This document shows positions 1 through 7,473 of a DNA stretch of 33,365 bases, in pieces. A model generated the notes under the pieces. The model was not told where the DNA came from and did not search any database. It saw only the letters and a program-made list of their open reading frames with translations. The position numbers and the translations under genes were made by a program. Source of the DNA: Candidatus Krumholzibacteriia bacterium (GTDB taxonomy: Bacteria; Krumholzibacteriota; Krumholzibacteriia; LZORAL124-64-63). The DNA is taken from assembly GCA_024762975.1 (NCBI GenBank), contig JANTGJ010000023.1, positions 1-33,365 on the forward strand, given 5' to 3'. Positions within the stretch are counted from its first letter, which is position 1. Every line of letters starts with the position of its first letter.

Positions 1-1848
1 GAGTTGCCGACTTTGGCTCGGATGAGCGAAGAAGGGACCTTCCGGCCGCTGGGCACCACCTGGCCGGCGATGTCGCCGGTCGGCTGGTCCACTTTTGCCA
101 CGGGCGTGGATGCCTCCGGTCACAATATTTTCGATTTTCTGTCCCGCGACCAACGGACGCACCTGCCGGTGCTCAGTTCGACGCGGCTGCATCCGGCCCG
201 CGAGCGGCGATGGGGTCCGCTGAAGTTGCCGGACCGCGCACCGCATTTCGAGCTGTTGCGGCGCAGCAAACCTTTCTGGAAAACCTGCTCGGAGCAGGGC
301 CTGGGCAGCACGATCCTGCGCGTTCCGATCACCTTTCCCCCCGACAAGTTCGGCGGCAAGCAGTTGTCGGCGATGTGTGTACCGGATCTGCGGGGAACAC
401 AAGGGACCTTTTCGCACTACACCGAACCCGGTGCGGTACCGACCGTGGAGCGTACGACCGGCGGTGAGCGGCTGGTTCTCCAGTCGGCGGGCGCCGGGAT
501 CTGGACCTCGCACCTGACCGGGCCGGACCGGCCCGACGGCCGGGGTTCGATGACGTTGCCGATTCGGGTGAAGGTCGACGCGGCGGCCCAGCGAGCCGAA
601 TTCGATTTCGACGGCCAGCGTTTTTCGCTGGGCACCGACGAGTACTCCAGCTGGATCACCGTCCAGTTCCGCCAGGGTCGTGCGAAGGCCCACGGGATCT
701 GCAAGGTGCGGGTGACCTCGTTCGAGCCGGGCTTTTCGTTCTACGTCACACCCGTGAACATCGACCCGCGCCAACCGTCGCTGACCATCAGCAATCCGCC
801 GCATTTCGCGATCGCCACGGCGCGGTTGCAGGGACGATTCGCCACCCTCGGTCTGGCCGAGGATACCTGGGCGCTGAACGAGCGGGTCATTGATGAGCAG
901 GCTTTCCTGGAGCAGGCCTACGCGATCCACGACGAACGCGAGGCCCAGTTCTTCCGCGCGCTGGATCGCCAGAGCGACGGAGTCGTCTCCGTGGTCTTCG
1001 ATGCGACCGATCGCATCCAGCACATGTTCTTTCGCTATCTCGATCCCGCGCACCCGGCGAATCGTGGCAAGGATATCGAGCGCCATCGTGATGCGATCCT
1101 GGATCTGTATCGGCGCGCGGACGACCTGGTCGGCCGTACCCTGGAGAAGCTGGGTAGGCGGGATGTACTGCTGGTCATCTCGGATCACGGATTCAAGCAG
1201 TTCCAGCGCGGTGTGAACCTCAATACCTGGTTCCGCGAAAACGGCTATCTCTTCCTCAAGGGTGATTCCGCGGGCGAACCGCTCCGTGCAATTCCGGACG
1301 GAGAGCGGTTCGAGGTGTCGGACATCGACTGGCCGCGCACCAGGGCCTACACCAACGGGCTGGCGGGATTCTACCTCAATGTCCAGGGGCGCGAGCACCA
1401 GGGGTGCGTACCACCGGACCAGGCTCCGGCGTTGGCGGAAGAACTGATCGAACGCCTGCGAGGATTGCCGGATCACGAGCGCGGCAACGAGGCCATCACC
1501 GAACTCTGGCCACGCGAAGAGATCTACCAGGGACCCTACGCGGCCAACGGCCCGGACGTGATCGTGGGATACAAGCCGGGCTACCGCGCCGACTGGGATG
1601 CCGCGGTCGGCGCCGTGGGAGCCCACGCCGTGTCGGACAACACGCGCAGCTGGTCCGGCGACCATTGCATGGATCCGCGGCAGGTACCGGGTGTGATTTT
1701 CTCGACGCGGAAGTTCGCATCACCGAAACCCGAGTTGGTCGATCTGGCGCCGAGCGTATTGGACCTGCTGGGAGTCGCGACACCGAGGCATATGACCGGT
1801 CGAAGCCTTTTCGCTGCCGGGAAATCGCAAGAGGGGGCGAGTGCATGA
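1..1848 (+). CDS. AlkP-superfamily phosphohydrolase/phosphodiesterase (5' end cut by window)
   Basis: The reading frame is open at the first base. The first visible residues (PTLARM) align with 'PNFDRF' about 45 residues into the next gene, so the true start and the first metal-binding Asp lie outside the window. Visible features of the type I phosphodiesterase / COG3379-like alkaline phosphatase superfamily are the nucleophile region 'MSPVGWSTFATG', a D-x3-H ligand pair in 'DATDRIQHMFF', 'SDHGF', and a late 'SGDHCMDP' histidine. Such enzymes are two-metal hydrolases of phosphate mono- or diesters. The substrate cannot be read from the sequence. It is a paralogue of the next gene along its whole length, including a beta-rich insert between the nucleophile and the second metal site. 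Its TGA overlaps the ATG of the next gene (ATGA), which implies translational coupling. It lacks the LGYI tail seen at 6120-6164. Confidence 0.85.
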   Translation, partial: ELPTLARMSEEGTFRPLGTTWPAMSPVGWSTFATGVDASGHNIFDFLSRDQRTHLPVLSSTRLHPARERRWGPLKLPDRAPHFELLRRSKPFWKTCSEQGLGSTILRVPITFPPDKFGGKQLSAMCVPDLRGTQGTFSHYTEPGAVPTVERTTGGERLVLQSAGAGIWTSHLTGPDRPDGRGSMTLPIRVKVDAAAQRAEFDFDGQRFSLGTDEYSSWITVQFRQGRAKAHGICKVRVTSFEPGFSFYVTPVNIDPRQPSLTISNPPHFAIATARLQGRFATLGLAEDTWALNERVIDEQAFLEQAYAIHDEREAQFFRALDRQSDGVVSVVFDATDRIQHMFFRYLDPAHPANRGKDIERHRDAILDLYRRADDLVGRTLEKLGRRDVLLVISDHGFKQFQRGVNLNTWFRENGYLFLKGDSAGEPLRAIPDGERFEVSDIDWPRTRAYTNGLAGFYLNVQGREHQGCVPPDQAPALAEELIERLRGLPDHERGNEAITELWPREEIYQGPYAANGPDVIVGYKPGYRADWDAAVGAVGAHAVSDNTRSWSGDHCMDPRQVPGVIFSTRKFASPKPELVDLAPSVLDLLGVATPRHMTGRSLFAAGKSQEGASA

Positions 1849-3791
1849 CGCGCCGGCTGGTTGTTCTGATGTTACTGGTCGTGATCGCTACGCCGGCTGT
1901 CGCGAGCAAGGTGCTTGTCATCGGATTCGACGGGATGGATCCGATCCTGTTGGAGCAGTATCGCGCCGAAGGACGGATGCCGAATTTCGACCGGTTCCTT
2001 GCGGCCGGGGGGCAGTGGACCGAGTTCGGCACTTCGGTTCCGCCCCAGTCGCCCGTCGCCTGGTCGAATTTCATCACCGGTCGCGACTCGGGCGGGCACG
2101 GCATCTTCGATTTCATTCACCGCGACCCCAAGACGATGCTGCCGTATTCCTCGACCAGTGAAGCGAAATCCGCGACCCGATTCATCGAACTGGGCTCGTG
2201 GAAGATTCCGCGCGGGGGCGGCGGGATCCGCAACCTGCGCCAGGGGACGGCGTTCTGGGAAATCCTGTCCGATGAGGGGATCGACGCCACGATCTTCAAG
2301 GTGCCCTCGAATTTCCCTCCCGTCGAATGCGAAGCACGTTGCCTGTCGGGCATGGGCACGCCTGACCTGACGGGCAACTACGGCATCTCGACCCTGATCA
2401 CGGATGACCCGCCGCTGGAGCGCAATCTGGCCGGAGGACGGATCGAGTCGGTGTGGTTGGACCAGGGGCGATTCGACGCCACGCTGGTCGGCCCGGCCAA
2501 TACCTGGCGCGAAGGTGATCCGGAGGCAACGGTCCCGGTGCATGGCCGTGTCGATCGCGCAGCGAAGACGGTATGGCTCACCGCGGACAAAACGGAACTG
2601 GTTCTGCGCGAGGGCGAGTGGAGCGACTGGGTGTCCCTCGATTTCGAGATGGTGCCGCTGCTGAAGTCGGTGTCGGGAATCTGTCGTTTCTTCCTGATCG
2701 AGACCGGACCGGCGCTGCGGTTGTACGTCACGCCGATCCAGATCGATCCCGAGGATCCCGAAATGCCGATCAGTGTTCCGGGCAACTACAGCCGCAAGAT
2801 CGCCGAGCGGACAGGACCCTACTACACGCAGGGCCTGCCCGAGGATACGAACGCTCTGGAAAACGGATTCCTGACCGACGACCAGTATGTCCAGCAGAGC
2901 AACCTCGTGCTCGAGGAACGCCTGCGGCAGTTGGATGTCGAACTCGATCGTTTCGCGGGCCTGGAAGAAGGCTTCCTGTTCTTCTACTTCAACACGCCGG
3001 ATCAGACCTGCCACATGCACTGGCGCAACATGGACCCGGAGTCGCCCACCTTTGCGACAGCCGACCCGAATCACCGCGACCGCATTCCCGAGATGTACAC
3101 TGCGCTGGACGGAGCACTGGGGCGCGCCCTGGATGTCGTCGGGGACGACGTGGTGGTCATGGTCATGAGCGACCACGGCTTTGCGCCCTGGCACCGGACC
3201 TTCCACACCAACACCTGGTTGCTGGAGAACGGCTACCTGGCCCTGCAGGAGGGCCGCGAACGAGACGATGTCGTGATGCTGACGGGAATCGATTGGACGC
3301 GAACCCGGGCCTACGCGATGGGCATCAACGGATTGTATCTGAACCTGGCGGGCCGTGAACGCGAGGGCATCGTGCAGCCGGGTGCCGAGCAGGAAGCGCT
3401 GTTGGCGGAACTGCAGTCGAAACTGGAAGCCGAACGCGATCCCCTCCTGGGGCAACTGGCGATCAAGCACGCCTACCGCGCCGACGAGACCTATCATGGA
3501 CCGCTGAAGAACTCGGGGCCGGATATCGTGCTGGGATACGCGCGCGGTTGGCGCGGCGGCAACGAATCGGCGATGGGCGAACTGAGCGATTCGGTGTTCT
3601 CGGACAATCTGCTGAAATGGAGCGGCGACCATTGCATCGCCGCGGACGAGGTGCCCGGCATTCTGGTGACGAATCGGCCGATCCTGCGCCGCGACCCGTC
3701 CCTGGTGGATATGGCGCCCACGATTTTGCGTCTGTTCGGGATCAACCCGCCCGAAGATATGGTCGGCGGCTCGGTTTTCGAGCCGCGCTAG
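1845..3791 (+). CDS. Exported AlkP-superfamily phosphohydrolase/phosphodiesterase
   Basis: A 648-residue protein with a clear Sec signal peptide (MTRRLVVLMLLVVIATPAVA), so it is expected in the periplasm or at the cell surface. All superfamily metal and catalytic positions can be placed: D29 in 'VIGFDG', predicted nucleophile S69 in 'QSPVAW', D386 and H390 in 'PDQTCH', D443 and H444 in 'SDHGF', and H596 in 'SGDHC'. Residues about 200-340 form a beta-rich insert shared with the upstream paralogue. Serine replaces the threonine usual in nucleotide pyrophosphatases/phosphodiesterases. The ATG at 1845 is chosen because it overlaps the upstream stop and gives a proper signal peptide; the frame is open further upstream, but only as a shadow of gene 1. 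Role and substrate are unknown. A phosphodiesterase acting on envelope lipids, glycans or nucleotides is possible. Confidence 0.88.
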   Translation: MTRRLVVLMLLVVIATPAVASKVLVIGFDGMDPILLEQYRAEGRMPNFDRFLAAGGQWTEFGTSVPPQSPVAWSNFITGRDSGGHGIFDFIHRDPKTMLPYSSTSEAKSATRFIELGSWKIPRGGGGIRNLRQGTAFWEILSDEGIDATIFKVPSNFPPVECEARCLSGMGTPDLTGNYGISTLITDDPPLERNLAGGRIESVWLDQGRFDATLVGPANTWREGDPEATVPVHGRVDRAAKTVWLTADKTELVLREGEWSDWVSLDFEMVPLLKSVSGICRFFLIETGPALRLYVTPIQIDPEDPEMPISVPGNYSRKIAERTGPYYTQGLPEDTNALENGFLTDDQYVQQSNLVLEERLRQLDVELDRFAGLEEGFLFFYFNTPDQTCHMHWRNMDPESPTFATADPNHRDRIPEMYTALDGALGRALDVVGDDVVVMVMSDHGFAPWHRTFHTNTWLLENGYLALQEGRERDDVVMLTGIDWTRTRAYAMGINGLYLNLAGREREGIVQPGAEQEALLAELQSKLEAERDPLLGQLAIKHAYRADETYHGPLKNSGPDIVLGYARGWRGGNESAMGELSDSVFSDNLLKWSGDHCIAADEVPGILVTNRPILRRDPSLVDMAPTILRLFGINPPEDMVGGSVFEPR

Positions 3792-3803
3792 AAGGAGAGA
3801 ACA

Positions 3804-4004
3804 ATGTTTGGCGGAGGCAACAGGATCAAGGTCGACAAGGACCTGTTGGAAAAAATCAGGAAGTATGCCGCACTGGCCGGCTACTCGACGCCCGAAGAGT
3901 TCGTGAATCACGTGCTGGAGCGCGAGATCGCGAAATTCGAAGAGGGCAGCGACGATGAGGAAGAGATCCGCAAGCGGATGCAGGGGCTGGGTTATATCTC
4001 GTGA
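3804..4004 (+). CDS. Small ribbon-helix-helix-like protein with LGYI tail
   Basis: A 66-residue protein with a Shine-Dalgarno sequence (GGAG) a few bases before the ATG and a stop overlapping the next start (GTGA). Residues 7-45 look like a CopG/ribbon-helix-helix unit: a short strand (RIKVDKDLLEKI), a first helix (LLEKIRKYAALAG), a turn 'YSTPEEF', and a second helix (VNHVLEREIAKF). An acidic linker follows, then the tail 'DEEEIRKRMQGLGYIS'. The tail matches the C-terminus of the phosphohydrolase at 4866-6164 in about ten of fifteen positions. Proteins of this fold are usually dimeric DNA-binding regulators or antitoxins, but no toxin partner is present. It sits between a hydrolase and a membrane protein, so an adaptor or assembly role is equally possible. 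No signal peptide is seen. Confidence 0.75.
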   Translation: MFGGGNRIKVDKDLLEKIRKYAALAGYSTPEEFVNHVLEREIAKFEEGSDDEEEIRKRMQGLGYIS

Positions 4005-4822
4005 ACGCATTGGCGGCAGGCATCGGTCGATTCTTCGACCTGATCATTGGCCCGCTGGCTGACCGGCCGGCGCTGGCCATGGTCGTACTGTCGGTGCTGA
4101 CCGCCGTCTGGTCCTTGCTGCTGTTCAAGGCCACGACCCGTCAGGAACGACTGACGACGGGTCGTGACCGCCTCTTCGGCCATTTGTACGAGATGGGTCT
4201 TTATCAGGACCACCTGAATGTGATGGGGCGGATCCAGCGCGACCTGGCGCTCGCGAACCTGCGCTATCTTTGGTTGACGCTGCCGGCGCTGCTGGCGCTG
4301 ACCGTGCCGATGGTCATCACGTTGGCGCAACTGGACTCACGCTACGCGCACCGGCCGCTGCAGGTGGGTGAGTCGACGGTGTTCGTGGTGCGCGTGCACG
4401 ACAGAGATCGGGCGGCGCTGGCGGACCTGAAACTGGTGGCTCCCGACGGTGTCCGGATCGAGGCAGGGCCGGTGCTCGACCGGCCCGCGGGCGAGGCGGC
4501 CTGGCGACTGAGACTCTCCGCCCCGGGTCCGCATCTGCTCCGGGTCCTGCGGGGCGATGAAATCGTGGCTTCACGCAAGCTGAACGCCAACCATGGATTG
4601 CCGCGCCTGGCTGAAACCCAGGGCGCCACCGGATGGCGGGTTTTGCTGGCACCGGGATCGCTTCCGTTGCCGGCGCAATCACCCGTTGTCGAGACTCGTC
4701 TGCAGCTGCCCGAGCGCAGCGTCCGGTACCTCGGCTTCAAGATGCACTGGCTGCTGGCGTTCATGATCTTCTCGCTGATCGGCGGCTACCTGGTGAAGGA
4801 TCCGTTGCGGGTCTCGATCTGA
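4001..4822 (+). CDS. EMC3/YidC-like (DUF106-like) integral membrane protein
   Basis: A 273-residue protein starting with GTG at 4001, overlapping the stop of the small upstream gene by four bases. Predicted layout: an N-terminal amphipathic stretch (FFDLIIGPLADRP), membrane segment 1 (about 24-43), a charged helical hairpin (about 46-88, TRQERL...RIQRDLALANLRYLW), membrane segment 2 (about 90-110), an extracytoplasmic beta-rich domain (about 111-243), and membrane segment 3 (about 250-266). The segment-hairpin-segment arrangement and the 'PLADRP...KATTRQERL' pattern resemble the EMC3/TMCO1/DUF106 branch of the Oxa1/YidC superfamily, which insert proteins into membranes. The periplasmic insert before the last segment is not typical. 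The assignment rests on topology and a weak motif, so it could instead be an unrelated membrane anchor for the neighbouring hydrolases. Confidence 0.6.
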   Translation: MNALAAGIGRFFDLIIGPLADRPALAMVVLSVLTAVWSLLLFKATTRQERLTTGRDRLFGHLYEMGLYQDHLNVMGRIQRDLALANLRYLWLTLPALLALTVPMVITLAQLDSRYAHRPLQVGESTVFVVRVHDRDRAALADLKLVAPDGVRIEAGPVLDRPAGEAAWRLRLSAPGPHLLRVLRGDEIVASRKLNANHGLPRLAETQGATGWRVLLAPGSLPLPAQSPVVETRLQLPERSVRYLGFKMHWLLAFMIFSLIGGYLVKDPLRVSI

Positions 4823-4865
4823 GTCGTAGTCACTGCTGGAATTCGAAAGGGAACAGGGAACGGAT

Positions 4866-6164
4866 ATGAGATTGTGGAAACGTGGTTTGGCGATCCTGCT
4901 GTTGGCAGCCTCGGCTCTGGTTCTGGTCGGTTGCGGCGGCTCTGAACCGTTGGATCCCGAGGCACGCAAGCTGGTGGTCATCGGCATCGATTCGGCCGAC
5001 TGGCGGCTGCTTGGACCGATGATCGACGACGAGGGGCGCTTGCCGGTAATCGCGAAATTCCGCGAAGAATCGGCGTCCGGCCGGATGAAGACCTTCTACC
5101 CGCTGGAGAAGTCTCCGCTGTTGTGGGCGAGCATTTCCACCGGCGTGATGCCCGAGGTGCACGGTATCCGGAATTTCGTGAAGGGATCCCAGCAGAAGCC
5201 GGTCACGGGCAGCGCCTGGTACGCACCGGCGATCTGGGACATTCTCGGTGCCGCGGGCATGAGCAGCTCGGTGGTCGGCATGTGGACGACCTACCCCGCG
5301 CGCGAAATCGATGGGGTGATGGTCAGTGATTACCTGCCCTACGGTCACGGTCGCGAGAAACCGCTCGAAGGTCTGGTTTGGCCCGACTCGTTGAGCGCCG
5401 AGGTCAACGCCCTGCGGGTGGATCCGGGCTCGTTGACTGACGAGGATCTGGGCCGATTCCTGACACCCGAACAGCTGTCGATCGCCGAGGCCGAATACCC
5501 GACCGAGATGCAGAAACTGCGCGATGTCTATGCGGCGGACCTCGGTTACCTGGCCGTCAACCGGATGTTGGCCCAGCGCTTCGACTTCGACCTGTTCTTC
5601 TACTACCTGCGTGGCCCGGATATGATCAGCCACTACTTCTACCGCTTCCTGAAGCCGCAGGACAGCCGCCTGGTCGTCACGCCCGAGCAGGAGGAAGTCT
5701 TTCACGATGTCGTCAAGAAGTACTACGACTGGGCGGACGAGGTGACCGGCGAAGTGCTGAGCTGGTTTCCGGCCGACCGCCAGGCCGTCATCGTTTCGGA
5801 CCATGGATTCTATGGACCCCGCAAGTCGGGACAGAAGGGGGCGGCAGAGCACAGCGAGTGGGGGATCTTCCTGGTACGCAGTCCGCTGTACCAGCCGGGG
5901 GCGCGTTTCAATCACATCGATCTGATCGACATCTGTCCGACCATGCTGGCGCTGATGGGATTGCCGGCGGCTGCCGACATGCCCGGGCGTGTGCTGCGGG
6001 ACGGGTTGACACCGGACGGGCAGAAGCGTGTGGAAGAGATGGAAAAGAATCGTGTGCCCTCCTATCTCTCCCTGCGCCCTGCCGCGGGGCCGGCCGGCGA
6101 AGTGGATGCCGGTGTGGACGAGGAGATTCGCAAGCAGTTGCGATCCCTGGGGTATATCAACTGA
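4866..6164 (+). CDS. AlkP-superfamily phosphohydrolase lipoprotein with LGYI tail
   Basis: A 432-residue protein with a type II signal peptide: basic N-terminus, hydrophobic core and lipobox LVGC with C23 as the lipidated cysteine. It is therefore predicted to be membrane-anchored on the periplasmic side. Catalytic positions of the alkaline phosphatase superfamily are D42 in 'VIGIDSADW', predicted nucleophile S83 in 'KSPLLW', D252 and H256 in 'PDMISH', D312 and H313 in 'SDHGF', and H329 in 'AEHSEWG'. It lacks the large insert of the two upstream homologues. After the catalytic domain comes a linker rich in Ala/Pro/Gly, then the tail 'DEEIRKQLRSLGYIN', also found on the 66-residue protein at 3804-4004. 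It is the last gene of the cluster, 43 bases after the membrane protein. Substrate unknown. Confidence 0.87.
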   Translation: MRLWKRGLAILLLAASALVLVGCGGSEPLDPEARKLVVIGIDSADWRLLGPMIDDEGRLPVIAKFREESASGRMKTFYPLEKSPLLWASISTGVMPEVHGIRNFVKGSQQKPVTGSAWYAPAIWDILGAAGMSSSVVGMWTTYPAREIDGVMVSDYLPYGHGREKPLEGLVWPDSLSAEVNALRVDPGSLTDEDLGRFLTPEQLSIAEAEYPTEMQKLRDVYAADLGYLAVNRMLAQRFDFDLFFYYLRGPDMISHYFYRFLKPQDSRLVVTPEQEEVFHDVVKKYYDWADEVTGEVLSWFPADRQAVIVSDHGFYGPRKSGQKGAAEHSEWGIFLVRSPLYQPGARFNHIDLIDICPTMLALMGLPAAADMPGRVLRDGLTPDGQKRVEEMEKNRVPSYLSLRPAAGPAGEVDAGVDEEIRKQLRSLGYIN

Positions 6165-6178
6165 CCGACCGTTTTTCC

Positions 6179-6206
6179 CGGGCCGCTTCGTTTCCGAGGC
6201 GGCCCG
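6179..6206 (+). terminator. GC-rich hairpin after the phosphohydrolase operon
   Basis: The 12-base arms 6179-6190 and 6195-6206 pair with one G-T wobble around the loop TTTC, 14 bases after the stop codon. No T-run follows the hairpin; the only T-run lies just before it. It may be a terminator of the U-poor kind or an RNA stability element. Confidence 0.4.
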
Positions 6207-6372
6207 CTCCCGCGCCGCTTTCCGTAGGGTAAAGAAATCCCGCGCTACGGAACACTCCTTGCAATTCTCTCCCGGAAGATTCCCTGCCGGACGAATCGAT
6301 TCTCCCTGGGGGAGCATTCGCCCGGCGTTCAGAACCGAAGCGGCGATCCGGTGCAGGATCGCCGGGAGCACT

Positions 6373-7473
6373 ATGCGGTCTGTCCGTAACATCTTGTCAT
6401 ATCGCAAGAAACGCCGGTGGCGGATTTCACTTGCCGTGGTGTTGCTGTGCTTGCCGGCACTGGCCTTCGCCGCCCAGGACGCACCCCCGCCGACCTATAT
6501 CCAGTTCTCGATCCAGGACCCAGGTGGCAATTTCTTCCCCCAGGGGGAGATCGAATTCTGTACACCGGGCGGTCGCTGCTTCTACGCCGACATCCAGGAA
6601 GGCTTTCCCGGCAACTTCTATTTGCCGAGCGAGTACCTGCACGCCGATACCCTCTACACCGTGATGATCTACGATCAACAGGTGAAGGTGCTGTGGGAAA
6701 TGCGCGATTGGCGTTTCGAGCCCGAGGACTACGACGCCCAGTGGAACCGCTGGCTGGGTGTCCACAAATTCCTGATCTTTCCTCGCTTCTTCGTGAAGGA
6801 AGACGGGTCGATGAGCTTCGAGGTCGAGACCACCCTGAACCCGGAATGGGAACGGTTGATGGGGCTGGCGAACGCCTATGCCGGTCCCGATACCCTGCCC
6901 GATTTTCCCGAGCTGCTCTGGACCACGGACGGCCTGGTGCCGCTGGGCGGTAATTTCCGGTCCGGTCCCGACAAGGCCGCCGGAGTGACCGGAGTCAGCC
7001 CCGGGTACGGCGCTTCGCTGCTGCGCCGCTTTGGCTATCCGCAGCACGAACTGACACGGGACTCGTGGGCCTCGTTCCGCGAAATCGGTGGGGGTTATGC
7101 CCGTAACCGCTACGACACCGACAGTGCGATGGCTCCGGGTCGCGCCAGCGACGTCGTGCTGCACCGGCTCTGGATCAGCGTTGGCTATGGCCGCATCACG
7201 CAATCGATGAGAACGCACTGGAGCGTCTCCTTGGCCGCCGGCCACGCCGCCGTGCGAGACGGGGGCAAGGTGCTCGAGTATCGCGGCCGCAGCTACCGGA
7301 TGTGGGGCGGCGGCGTGCAGGTGCGATGGGTGCGCGGCTTGTGGAGTACCGATCGTGCCGACATCGGGGTGATCGGTCGATTCGATGCGATGCACTGGTT
7401 CGCCGATGCGGCGGAGAACGATCACTGGTACGGTTGGGAGCCGTCCGTGCTGGTCGGATTGGTGGTGTACTGA
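6373..7473 (+). CDS. Exported beta-rich protein, probable small outer-membrane barrel
   Basis: A 366-residue protein of no recognised family. The ATG at 6373 is chosen because it follows a GGGAG ribosome-binding site and gives a basic N-terminus plus hydrophobic signal ending in 'PALAFA|AQD'; the frame is open upstream but without such signals. Residues about 30-200 form a soluble domain with two cysteines in 'CTPGGRC' and aromatic-rich segments. Residues about 235-366 show alternating hydrophobic strands (VLHRLWISVGYGRI, YRMWGGGVQVRW, WEPSVLVGLVVY) and end in an aromatic residue, as outer-membrane barrels do. The stop (TGA 7471-7473) overlaps the ATG of the Calx-beta protein by one base, so the two are probably coupled. 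It could be an anchor or export partner for that protein, which is inference from position alone. Confidence 0.65.
   Translation: MRSVRNILSYRKKRRWRISLAVVLLCLPALAFAAQDAPPPTYIQFSIQDPGGNFFPQGEIEFCTPGGRCFYADIQEGFPGNFYLPSEYLHADTLYTVMIYDQQVKVLWEMRDWRFEPEDYDAQWNRWLGVHKFLIFPRFFVKEDGSMSFEVETTLNPEWERLMGLANAYAGPDTLPDFPELLWTTDGLVPLGGNFRSGPDKAAGVTGVSPGYGASLLRRFGYPQHELTRDSWASFREIGGGYARNRYDTDSAMAPGRASDVVLHRLWISVGYGRITQSMRTHWSVSLAAGHAAVRDGGKVLEYRGRSYRMWGGGVQVRWVRGLWSTDRADIGVIGRFDAMHWFADAAENDHWYGWEPSVLVGLVVY

Noticed and set aside
3804-4004. Toxin-antitoxin reading of the RHH-like protein
   Set aside because: No toxin gene is adjacent; both neighbours are a hydrolase and a membrane protein in the same coupled operon.
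1872-4010. Long minus-strand open frame antisense to the second phosphohydrolase
   Set aside because: It runs through the conserved catalytic motifs of the plus-strand gene and has no domain of its own.
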